NCBI RefSeq assembly: GCF_047654785.1
Contig: NZ_JASGKQ010000003.1
Coordinates: 1-64,000, forward strand
Length of the DNA stretch: 64,000 nucleotides
Direction of reading: 5' to 3'
Source: Pelomonas sp047654785
GTDB lineage: Bacteria; Pseudomonadota; Gammaproteobacteria; Burkholderiales; Burkholderiaceae_C
Shown here: positions 42,159 through 49,031 of the stretch, piece after piece
How positions within the stretch are numbered: the stretch's first letter is position 1
Layout: each line of letters starts with the position of its first letter
The notes under the pieces: generated by a model
Seen by the model: the letters and a program-made list of their open reading frames with translations, nothing else
The model's database searches: none
What the model was told of the DNA's origin: nothing
Program-made: the position numbers and the translations under genes

Positions 42159-42231
42159 GGGGCGTTTCGAGGGCCGGGGCATTCTGGCAGCGATCGGCGC
42201 GCCCGGGCGGCCCCTCCTAGAATCGCGCGCC

Positions 42232-43149
42232 ATGCCGCATGCCTCCCCGCCCGCCATCGCTTTCGAGAACGTCAGAAAAACCTACCGGGGCGGGCAGCTG
42301 AAGGCGCTGGACGGCGTGAGCTTCGACATCCGGCGCGGCGAATTCTTCGGCCTGCTCGGCCCCAACGGCGCCGGCAAGACGACGCTGATCAGCGTGCTCG
42401 CCGGCTTGGCCCGCGCGACCGAAGGCCGCGTGCGCGTGATGGGCCACGACGTGGTGGACGACTACGCCGCCGCGCGCCGGCAGCTCGGCGTGGTGCCGCA
42501 GGAGCTGGTGTTCGACCCCTTCTTCAGCGTGCGCGAGGCGCTGCGCATCCAGAGCGGCTACTTCGGCGTGGCCGGCAACGACGACTGGATCGACGAGCTG
42601 CTGCACCACCTCGGCCTGGCCGACAAGGCCGACGCCAACATGCGCCAGCTCTCCGGCGGCATGAAGCGCCGCGTGCTGGTCGCGCAGGCGCTGGTGCACC
42701 GGCCGCCCGTCATCGTGCTGGACGAGCCCACGGCCGGCGTGGACGTGGAGCTGCGCCAGACGCTGTGGCAGTTCATCGCCCGGCTCAACAAGGAAGGCCA
42801 CACGGTGCTGCTGACCACGCACTACCTCGAAGAAGCCGAGGCGCTGTGCCAGCGCATCGCGATGCTGAAGGCCGGCCGCATCGTCGCGCTGGACCGCACC
42901 TCGCAGCTGCTGGCCGGCACGGCGTCGACCATGCTGCGCTTCAAGACCGACGCCGCGCTGCCGCCCGATATCGCGGCCCATGCGCGCGTGACCGGCCGCA
43001 TCGTGCAGGTGACGGCGCACGACGCCGCGGAGGTGGAGGCCACGCTCGCGGCGCTGCGCGCGGCGGGCGTGCCCGTCGAGGACCTGGAGATCGGCCGCGC
43101 CGACCTGGAGGACGTGTTCCTCGACATCATGCAGGGAGAGGCCGCATGA
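42232..43149 (+). CDS. ABC-2 exporter ATP-binding protein
   Basis: A 305-residue ATPase of the DrrA/NodI/YadG type. Walker A GPNGAGKTT is at 43-51, the Q-loop at VVPQELVFDPFFSVREALR, the signature LSGGMKRR near 142 and Walker B VIVLDEPTAGVDVELRQ. The C-terminal 80 residues form the small extra domain usual for this group. It drives the permease encoded by the next gene, with which it overlaps by 4 bases. The pair sits just before bolA and hisG, a position where betaproteobacteria usually keep this exporter; its substrate is unknown. Confidence 0.92.
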   Translation: MPHASPPAIAFENVRKTYRGGQLKALDGVSFDIRRGEFFGLLGPNGAGKTTLISVLAGLARATEGRVRVMGHDVVDDYAAARRQLGVVPQELVFDPFFSVREALRIQSGYFGVAGNDDWIDELLHHLGLADKADANMRQLSGGMKRRVLVAQALVHRPPVIVLDEPTAGVDVELRQTLWQFIARLNKEGHTVLLTTHYLEEAEALCQRIAMLKAGRIVALDRTSQLLAGTASTMLRFKTDAALPPDIAAHARVTGRIVQVTAHDAAEVEATLAALRAAGVPVEDLEIGRADLEDVFLDIMQGEAA

Positions 43150-43988
43150 ACGGCGCGTCCACCCTTTTCAAGAAGGAAGTGCTGCGCTTCTGGAAGGTCG
43201 CCTTCCAGACCGTCTGCGCGCCGGTGCTGACGGCGGTGATGTACCTGCTCGTCTTCGGCCACACGCTGGAAGACCATGTGAAGGTCTACGACACGGTCGG
43301 CTACACGCAGTTCCTGATCCCCGGCCTGGTGATGATGAGCGTGCTGCAGAACGCCTTCGCCAACAGCTCGTCCAGCCTGATCCAGAGCAAGATCACCGGC
43401 AACCTCGTGTTCCTGCTGCTGGCGCCGCTGTCGCCCGCGGCCTGGTTCGTGGCCTACGTGGGCGCGGCCGTCGTGCGCGGGCTGGCGGTGGGCGCGGGCG
43501 TGCTGCTCGTCACCGCGTGGTTCGTGCCGCCGGGGCTGGACAACCTCGGCTGGGTGCTGGCCTTCACGGTGCTGGGCGCCGGCCTGATGGGCACGCTGGG
43601 CCTGATCGCCGGCCTGTGGGCCGAGAAGTTCGACCAGCTCGCCGCCTTCCAGAACTTCATCGTCATGCCGATGACCTTCCTGTCGGGCGTGTTCTATTCG
43701 GTGCACTCGCTGCCCGGCTTCTGGCAGGGCGTCAGCCACCTGAACCCGTTCTTCTACATGATCGACGGCTTCCGCCGCGGCTTCTTCGGCGTCAGCGACG
43801 TGTCGCCGTGGCTGAGCCTGGGCGTCGTCGCCGGCAGCTTCGCGGCGACCGCGGGCCTGGCGCTGGTGCTGCTGAAGCGGGGCTACAAGAATCCGTTCCT
43901 GAAGCCTGCTTTGCGCAGCCCCGAAGCGGGGCCGCGCGAACCCTTCCTAGAATCACGGGTTTCTCCAGCAGGAGCCCGTGATGGCTGA
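43146..43988 (+). CDS. ABC-2 exporter permease
   Basis: A 280-residue inner-membrane protein with six hydrophobic segments and the ABC-2 signature FQNFIVMPMTFLSGVFYSVHSLPGFWQGVSHLNPFFYMIDGFRRGFFG, as in YadH. The short C-terminal tail (from SPEAGPREPFLESRV) is encoded by a GC hairpin and the region that also carries the bolA leader; the gene overlaps bolA by 8 bases. It forms the transport channel with the preceding ATPase. Confidence 0.9.
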   Translation: MNGASTLFKKEVLRFWKVAFQTVCAPVLTAVMYLLVFGHTLEDHVKVYDTVGYTQFLIPGLVMMSVLQNAFANSSSSLIQSKITGNLVFLLLAPLSPAAWFVAYVGAAVVRGLAVGAGVLLVTAWFVPPGLDNLGWVLAFTVLGAGLMGTLGLIAGLWAEKFDQLAAFQNFIVMPMTFLSGVFYSVHSLPGFWQGVSHLNPFFYMIDGFRRGFFGVSDVSPWLSLGVVAGSFAATAGLALVLLKRGYKNPFLKPALRSPEAGPREPFLESRVSPAGARDG

Positions 43989-44217
43989 TCCGACCCCGCA
44001 ACAAGTGCGCGATTTCATTGCCGCAGGCCTGGCCTGCGCGCACCTGGAAGTCGAGGGCGACGGCCGCCATTTCTTCGCCACCATCGTCTCCAGCGAGTTC
44101 GCGGGCCTGACGCGCATCAAGCGCCACCAGCGCGTCTACGCGGCGCTCGGCGAGCGCATGCGCGAGGAGATCCATGCGCTGTCGATGAAGACGCTGACGC
44201 CGGAGGAATGGCAATGA
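43981..44217 (+). CDS. ibaG: BolA-family protein (IbaG type)
   Basis: A 78-residue BolA/IbaG protein. The pattern ADPTPQQVRDFIAAGLACAHLEVEGDGRHFFATIVSSEFAGLTRIKRHQRVYAALGERMREEIHALSMKTLTPEEW is full-length, with the conserved RHQRVY helix and the C-terminal His that helps bind an iron-sulfur cluster with monothiol glutaredoxin. GCAGGAGCC gives a good ribosome site, inside the loop of a CACGGG/CCCGTG hairpin that could limit translation. murA normally follows ibaG in relatives; here hisG does, by a 4-base overlap. Confidence 0.93.
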   Translation: MADPTPQQVRDFIAAGLACAHLEVEGDGRHFFATIVSSEFAGLTRIKRHQRVYAALGERMREEIHALSMKTLTPEEWQ

Positions 44218-44870
44218 GCGGCCTGACGCTGGCGCTGTCCAAGGGCCGCATCTTCGAGGAGACGCTGCCGCTGCTCCGCAGCGCCGGCATCGCGGTGCTG
44301 GAAGACCCCGAGACCTCGCGCAAGCTCATCCTGCCGACCAGCCGCGAGGGCGTGCGCGTCGTGCTCGTGCGCGCCAGCGACGTGCCCACCTATGTGCAGT
44401 ACGGCGGAGCCGACCTCGGCGTGGCCGGCCGCGACGTGCTGCACGAGCAGGCGCTCGCCCAGGGCGGCTCGCACGGCCTGTACCAGCCGCTGGACCTGAG
44501 GATCGCCCGCTGCCGCATGAGCGTCGCGGTGCGCGCCGACTTCGACTACGCCGCCGCCGTCAAGCAGGGCTCGCGCCTGCGCGTGGCCACCAAGTACACC
44601 GAGATCGCCCGCCAGCACTTCGCCGACAAGGGCGTCCACGTGGACCTCATCAAGCTCTACGGCTCCATGGAGCTGGCGCCGTTGACCGGCCTGGCCGACG
44701 CCATCGTCGACCTGGTGTCCACCGGCAGCACGCTGCGCGCGAACCGGCTGGTGGAGGTGGAGCACATCATGGACATCTCCTCGCGCCTGGTCGTCAACCA
44801 GGCCGCGCTGAAGCTCAAGCGCGACCTGCTCCGCCCCCTCATCGACGCCTTCGCGTCCGCCGTCGCATGA
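44214..44870 (+). CDS. hisG: ATP phosphoribosyltransferase, catalytic subunit (short form)
   Basis: A 218-residue HisG, the first histidine biosynthesis enzyme, joining ATP and PRPP. The features are LTLALSKGRIFEETLPLL, RASDVPTYVQYGGADLGVAGRDVL, RVATKYTEIARQHF and GLADAIVDLVSTGSTLRANRL, the PRPP-binding motif. It lacks the C-terminal regulatory domain of the long form, so it should need HisZ encoded elsewhere. GGAGGA precedes the ATG at 44214, which overlaps the bolA stop. It is the first gene of the his cluster and overlaps hisD by 4 bases. Confidence 0.95.
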   Translation: MSGLTLALSKGRIFEETLPLLRSAGIAVLEDPETSRKLILPTSREGVRVVLVRASDVPTYVQYGGADLGVAGRDVLHEQALAQGGSHGLYQPLDLRIARCRMSVAVRADFDYAAAVKQGSRLRVATKYTEIARQHFADKGVHVDLIKLYGSMELAPLTGLADAIVDLVSTGSTLRANRLVEVEHIMDISSRLVVNQAALKLKRDLLRPLIDAFASAVA

Positions 44871-46171
44871 TCCGCCAGCTCAGCACCGCCGCCGCCGACT
44901 TCGCCGCCGAGTTCGAGCGCCTGCGCCACTGGTCGGCGGAGACGGACGCCGCCATCGAGGGCCGCGTGGCCGACATCCTCGCCGACGTGCGCCGGCGTGG
45001 CGATGCCGCCGTGCTGGACTACACCGCCCGCTTCGACCGCGTGCAGGCCGCGAGCGTCGCCGCGCTGGAGATCGGCCAGCCCGAACTGCAGGCCGCGCTG
45101 GCCGCCATCACGCCCGCGCAGCGCGACGCACTGCAAGCCGCCGCCCGGCGCGTGCGCAGCTATCACGAGCGCCAGCTCGACGCCTGCGGCCGCAGCTGGA
45201 GCTACCGCGACGAGGACGGCAACCTGCTCGGCCAGAAGGTCACGCCGCTGGACCGCGTCGGCGTCTACGTGCCCGGCGGCAAGGCCGCCTACCCGAGCAG
45301 CGTGCTGATGAACGTCATCCCCGCCCACGTGGCCGGCGTGCAGGACATCATCATGGTCGTGCCCACGCCCGACGGCGTGCGCAACCCGCTGGTGCTGGCC
45401 GCCGCCGCCGTGGCCGGCGTGCACCGCGTATTCGCCGTCGGCGGCGCGCAGGCCGTCGCCGCGCTGGCCTACGGCACGGCCACGATCCCGCGCGTGGACA
45501 AGATCACCGGCCCCGGCAATGCCTACGTCGCCTCGGCCAAGAAACATGTGTTCGGCCAGGTCGGCATCGACATGATCGCCGGCCCGAGCGAGATCCTCGT
45601 CATCGCCGACGGCACGACGCCGCCGGACTGGGTGGCGATGGACCTGTTCAGCCAGGCCGAGCACGACGAACTGGCGCAGAGCGTCCTGCTGAGCCCCGAC
45701 GCCGCCTACCTGGACGCCGTGCGCGCCAGCATGGAGCGCCTGCTGCCCGCCTTGCCGCGTGAGGCCACCATCCGCGCGTCGCTGCAGGGCCGCGGCGCGC
45801 TGATCCTGACGCGTTCGATGGAAGAGGCCTGCGAGATCAGCAACGCCATCGCGCCGGAGCACCTGGAGATCAGCGCCGACCAGCCGCAGCGCTGGGAGCC
45901 GCTGCTGCGCCATGCCGGCGCGATCTTCCTGGGCGCCTTCACCAGCGAAAGCCTGGGCGACTACTGCGCCGGCCCCAACCACGTGCTGCCCACGTCCGGC
46001 ACGGCGCGCTTCTCGTCGCCGCTGGGCGTGTACGACTTCCAGAAGCGCAGCAGCCTGATCGAGGTCAGCGAGGCCGGCGCGCAGGGCCTGGGCCGCATCG
46101 CCAGCGAACTCGCCCACGGCGAGGGGCTGCAGGCGCACGCGCGGGCGGCGGAGTTGAGGCTCAAACGCTAG
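44867..46171 (+). CDS. hisD: histidinol dehydrogenase
   Basis: A 434-residue zinc enzyme that oxidises L-histidinol to histidine with two NAD. Signature regions include VGVYVPGGKAAYPSSVLMNVIPAHVAGV, AVGGAQAVAALAYGT, DKITGPGNAYVASAKKHVFGQVGIDMIAGPSEILVIAD, FSQAEHDELAQS (zinc ligands Gln and His) and FTSESLGDYCAGPNHVLPTSGTARF. The length is normal. Downstream the his cluster is interrupted: hisC starts only at 49021, after a low-GC insert and a vapBC module. Confidence 0.96.
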   Translation: MIRQLSTAAADFAAEFERLRHWSAETDAAIEGRVADILADVRRRGDAAVLDYTARFDRVQAASVAALEIGQPELQAALAAITPAQRDALQAAARRVRSYHERQLDACGRSWSYRDEDGNLLGQKVTPLDRVGVYVPGGKAAYPSSVLMNVIPAHVAGVQDIIMVVPTPDGVRNPLVLAAAAVAGVHRVFAVGGAQAVAALAYGTATIPRVDKITGPGNAYVASAKKHVFGQVGIDMIAGPSEILVIADGTTPPDWVAMDLFSQAEHDELAQSVLLSPDAAYLDAVRASMERLLPALPREATIRASLQGRGALILTRSMEEACEISNAIAPEHLEISADQPQRWEPLLRHAGAIFLGAFTSESLGDYCAGPNHVLPTSGTARFSSPLGVYDFQKRSSLIEVSEAGAQGLGRIASELAHGEGLQAHARAAELRLKR

Positions 46172-46197
46172 AGTCGGGCTCTTCCAGGAGTGATCGC

Positions 46198-46434
46198 ATG
46201 ACCACGGTTCTCGACCCCCGCGGCTCCGAGTTCGAGACTGACGAACAGGCCGCCCGCCACGACCTCTGGTTCCGTACCAAGGTACAGGAGGCCATCGACA
46301 GCCAGAAGCCGCGCCTGCCTCACGACGAGGCGATGGCCCGCGTCGATCGCCTGCTGGAAGCACGCAGGCGGCAGCATCATGCTGCCGGATGGGGCCCCCG
46401 CGCCGTACATGGCGGCTGTAGATTTGAGACCTGA
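46198..46434 (+). CDS. orphan RelB/StbD-like antitoxin
   Basis: A 78-residue protein. The part RHDLWFRTKVQEAIDSQKPRLPHDEAMARVDRLLEARRR matches the conserved C-terminal half of RelB/StbD antitoxins, which usually continues directly into a RelE/ParE toxin gene. Here no toxin follows; the tail after about residue 60 (QHHAAGWGPRAVHGG) looks unrelated and runs into a region with a doubled TGACCCCGGCGCT unit. It is probably a truncated or orphaned antitoxin left by a rearrangement at the edge of the insertion in the his cluster. AGGAG precedes the ATG. Confidence 0.65.
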   Translation: MTTVLDPRGSEFETDEQAARHDLWFRTKVQEAIDSQKPRLPHDEAMARVDRLLEARRRQHHAAGWGPRAVHGGCRFET

Positions 46435-46533
46435 CCCCGGCGCTGTGTGACCCCGGCGCTCCCGGGGAGAGCCTATACCAGCATGTCGAGCGCTGCGTTC
46501 ATGAAATCGCCCTGGAGATTTCCTGAATCCACC
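46435..46533. repeat. direct repeat at left edge of low-GC island
   Basis: CTGACCCCGGCGCT and GTGACCCCGGCGCT occur back to back around 46432-46460. Immediately to the right base composition drops sharply, so this is the probable left junction of the foreign segment. No gene is seen here. Confidence 0.45.
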
Positions 46534-47385
46534 CTACGCGCAAGAATTCATGATTCTCACAGTCATATCATTAACAACGTTTCCATCGACGTTGGTTGAA
46601 AATTTCTGCGGCAGAGAGAATATGCCAATTAATTTATCCAAGCCATTTTTTTTCAATTTTTTGTCCTTGTGCAACTGAGCAGTTACCGCATGGATAGCGG
46701 CAACCTCATTTGCGTCGAACTTATTTGGAAATTGAATCGCGGCCACCTTGTAGGCTCCAAACGACAACAGTTCACACTGCGTGGCATCGCGCTTTAGAAG
46801 ATCAAGGGCTGCCGTTTCGCCAGCCGCGCTTCCAAGCGCCTCGGCCTCGGGCGTTAGCCACCAACGCGCAGCCGCACCGCGCACCCCTCCTTCCATGGCC
46901 TTCCTCAACATCGGTTCGTATTCTGCTTTCATGGAATGGTCGAGTTCCTGACACATTCGTTCAGCAGATTCGATCGGAGACATATATTCAGCCAGTGGCT
47001 TCGGCGCGGCTCGAACGCCACGCTCGTGGATCTTCGCCAGGGCCGCCTGCGATGCGCCAGCAAGGGATCTACACCTATAAATAGCTTCAGCCGCTATGAA
47101 TGCATCCTGAGGCAAACCAGATTGCCGGGCTACCTCGACCGCTCGACGCGGATTAAGTGGAAGTGGTGGAGGCACACTTTGGCGAACTGCGTCAGACGCT
47201 GCCATCTCAGCCGCTGCCGGTAATCCATCTGCCGAGGTTCCAGCGCCCATTGCGCTCAGCCTGCGGACTGCAGGTGGCTTCCTCGCTCCGCCGCCCTCTG
47301 CCCAATAGTGCACAGCGAATACTGCAGCAGCCAGAGCAATACTGAGCACGAAGAATGTCCGCACTATACCAATTTTCACAGCCAC
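46534..47385 (-). CDS. hypothetical membrane-anchored protein in low-GC island
   Basis: A protein of about 283 residues. A single N-terminal hydrophobic segment (VKIGIVRTFFVLSIALAAAVFAVHYW) should anchor it in the inner membrane with the rest in the periplasm. The periplasmic part is helical, with ECRCRS-like cysteines (IYRCRSLAGAS, AERMCQELD, ATQCELLS) and the segment FDANEVAAIHAVTAQLHKDKKLKKNGLDKLIG. The GTG at 47385 is chosen because TGGGGAA lies at good spacing; a GTG at 47379 and a TTG at 47412 are alternatives. Codon use is far less GC-biased than in the flanking his genes, which indicates transfer. Family not recognised. Confidence 0.6.
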   Translation of the reverse strand: MAVKIGIVRTFFVLSIALAAAVFAVHYWAEGGGARKPPAVRRLSAMGAGTSADGLPAAAEMAASDAVRQSVPPPLPLNPRRAVEVARQSGLPQDAFIAAEAIYRCRSLAGASQAALAKIHERGVRAAPKPLAEYMSPIESAERMCQELDHSMKAEYEPMLRKAMEGGVRGAAARWWLTPEAEALGSAAGETAALDLLKRDATQCELLSFGAYKVAAIQFPNKFDANEVAAIHAVTAQLHKDKKLKKNGLDKLIGIFSLPQKFSTNVDGNVVNDMTVRIMNSCA

Positions 47386-47572
47386 AAACAATTCCCCAGG
47401 AGATGACAACAACCAACCTTATTGCTGATCAGCAAACTGCCTCAGAAAATCATTCATGACGGGTGCCAGCCAATAAAGTCACGGCTGCAGGCCTCTATGA
47501 GAGGGGCTGCGGCTGGGATCGCCTGAAGGGCAGGACGGTGGTTTTACTGAGGCAACTCGCCGATCAGGACGA

Positions 47573-47878
47573 TCAATCGCATGATTCCACCCAGCATGTA
47601 GCGAGATTTCCGTAGCACTCGTCCACACTCTCAATATAGCTTTCGCTAACGTAGTCAAAACACGAACTCTGAGCCCACCAAACCATGGCGCAAAACCGCC
47701 TTCCAGTCTCTCTGGAATTCTCCGCCTCCTGCAAGCAAGCATCGTAGCCATTATAGCACGACAACGGCGCCGACTCCTGGGGAATACCATTCACACACCT
47801 GATCGCCAAGCTTGGCGTCGATGCCAACGCAAGGGCGACGGAAATTGTTGTCAGTGCGCACGGCTTGTTCATGTACAT
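47573..47878 (-). CDS. small secreted cysteine-rich protein in low-GC island
   Basis: A protein of about 101 residues (start 47878, or 47872 two codons later). A signal peptide (MNKPCALTTISVALALASTPSLA) is followed by a mature chain of about 76 residues with eight cysteines, for example RCVNG, LSCYNGYDACLQ, RRFCAM, SSCFDY, DECYGN, TCWVESCD. The even number and spacing suggest four disulfides and a periplasmic or secreted role. The C-terminal SYIESVDECYGNLATCWVESCD is acidic. I recognise no family; a toxin, inhibitor or lectin-like role would be guesswork. It shares the foreign composition of its neighbour. Confidence 0.55.
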   Translation of the reverse strand: MYMNKPCALTTISVALALASTPSLAIRCVNGIPQESAPLSCYNGYDACLQEAENSRETGRRFCAMVWWAQSSCFDYVSESYIESVDECYGNLATCWVESCD

Positions 47879-47911
47879 GTCCGATGTTAAATATTGCACA
47901 ACCGCGCACAC

Positions 47912-47946
47912 CAATTAAAATTGTCCACCCCAGTTAATTGGGGTGG
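47912..47946. repeat. paired inverted repeats upstream of cysteine-rich gene
   Basis: CAATT-AA-AATTG lies directly beside CCACCCCA-GTTAAT-TGGGGTGG, both perfect. On the minus strand the GC stem is followed by ACAATTTTAATT, like a terminator, placed just upstream of the cysteine-rich gene. It could isolate that gene from read-through or mark the end of a lost mobile element. Confidence 0.5.
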
Positions 47947-48287
47947 CCGGCCAAGTAGAGCGCGCGAGCATCGAAGGCGCATTCCAGCGATGCCCAGAGA
48001 TAATATCGACCCTGCAATTGATTTGACACTGCTCAATCTAAGCGTTTTCCCTTGCATGTGAATATTCATTCGCGACGCGCGGGGGCTCGGCACAGGGGTC
48101 ACGGCGCACGGCACCAGCACGGCACGGCACCAGGGTCTCAAGTCTCCACCCCTGACCACGCCCATTCGTCAGGCGGCACCCCCTACGCAAGGCACATCCG
48201 AGCCGCATCGTCCACCGCGTCGGCGCGACCGCCATCGAGGTGCTGCGCATCCGGCACGCCCGGCAGCCGTACCCCTGAGTTCACGTA
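47947..48287. other. non-coding stretch, right part of the island
   Basis: No credible gene on either strand. Composition rises from moderate to high GC across it, with short GGCAC repeats around 48105-48135 (GCACGGCACCAGCACGGC type). It ends at the palindromic operator of the vapBC module. It is probably non-coding junction DNA. Confidence 0.5.
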
Positions 48288-48318
48288 ACACGAAGTTCGT
48301 GCAACACGAACTTCGTGT
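48288..48318. promoter_or_regulatory. nested palindromic operator of vapBC
   Basis: ACACGAAGTTCGTG-CAA-CACGAACTTCGTGT is a perfect 14-bp inverted repeat, and each arm is itself a palindrome (CACGAA-N-TTCGTG). It ends 12 bases before the vapB start. Two adjacent dimer sites of this kind are typical for cooperative binding of an antitoxin-toxin complex. Confidence 0.75.
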
Positions 48319-48330
48319 AACCTCCGGCCG

Positions 48331-48570
48331 ATGAAGAACGTCACCGTCTCCATGGACGATGCCGTGGCCGAGTGGGCACGGCTGGAAGCCGCGCGGCGCA
48401 ACACCAGCGTGTCCCGCCTGATCGGCGAGATGCTGGCCGACAAGATGCGGCACGACGACGCCTACGAGCGCGCGATGCGCGAGGCGCTCGAGTGGCGTAG
48501 CTGGGGCAAGGCCAGCGGCCCCTACCTGAAGCGCGACGAGATGTACGACCGCAGCAAGCCGCGCGAGTGA
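48331..48570 (+). CDS. vapB: VapB-type antitoxin (ribbon-helix-helix)
   Basis: A 79-residue antitoxin. The N-terminus MKNVTVSMDDAVAEWARLEAARRNTSVSRLIGEML is a ribbon-helix-helix DNA-binding fold; the C-terminal half (YERAMREALEWRSWGKASGPYLKRDEMYDR) should wrap the toxin. It is expected to bind the nested palindromes upstream and to repress the pair. Its stop overlaps the toxin start (TGATG). High GC content here contrasts with the low-GC genes to the left, so the module may be a separate arrival. Confidence 0.88.
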   Translation: MKNVTVSMDDAVAEWARLEAARRNTSVSRLIGEMLADKMRHDDAYERAMREALEWRSWGKASGPYLKRDEMYDRSKPRE

Positions 48571-49031
48571 TGCCGGCCATGCGCACTGTCTTCGTCGACA
48601 CGAATGTGCTGCTGTATGCCTTCGACGACACCGACCTCGCCAAGCGCCAGCGCGCCCGCGACTGGCTCGCTGCCTGTTGGACGCGCCGTTGCGGCCGCGT
48701 CAGCACGCAGGTGCTCAACGAGTTCTACGCCAACGCCCGCAAGCGCTTCGCCACGGCCATCTCTGCGGGCGATGCGCGTGCGGAAGTGCGGCGCTACCAG
48801 GCGTGGCATCCCTGGCAGATCGACCAGCCCACCATCGAGACAGCCTGGGCCGCGGAGAGCCGCTACCAGCTCAACTACTGGGACGCGCTGATGGTGGGCG
48901 CTGCCCAGCATCTCGGCTGCGCCATCCTGCTGACCGAAGACCTGCAGCACGGCCAGCGCATCGACAAGCTGACCCTCCTCAACCCCTTCCTCGCCGGCCC
49001 GGACGTGCTGGACGCACCCCATGACGACTGA
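48570..49031 (+). CDS. vapC: VapC-type PIN-domain toxin ribonuclease
   Basis: A 153-residue PIN nuclease. The acidic active site is spread over FVDTNVLLYAFD (Asp10 region), STQVLNEFY, YWDALMVGAAQ and LLTEDLQHGQ. VapC proteins cut tRNA or rRNA sites and are held inactive by VapB. ATG at 48570 shares bases with the vapB stop. The 3' end overlaps the start of hisC by 11 bases, so the module is spliced tightly into the his cluster and may cotranscribe hisC. Confidence 0.9.
   Translation: MPAMRTVFVDTNVLLYAFDDTDLAKRQRARDWLAACWTRRCGRVSTQVLNEFYANARKRFATAISAGDARAEVRRYQAWHPWQIDQPTIETAWAAESRYQLNYWDALMVGAAQHLGCAILLTEDLQHGQRIDKLTLLNPFLAGPDVLDAPHDD

Noticed and set aside
46534..47914. Low-GC segment as prophage or insertion sequence
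   Set aside because: No integrase, transposase or terminal repeats were found; only unknown genes are present.
48105..48135. Short GGCAC repeats as a possible CRISPR or VNTR
   Set aside because: Units are too short and irregular, with no spacers.
48052..48288. Small plus-strand open frame before vapB
   Set aside because: No start signal or family; low-complexity His/Arg/Gly sequence in the junction region.
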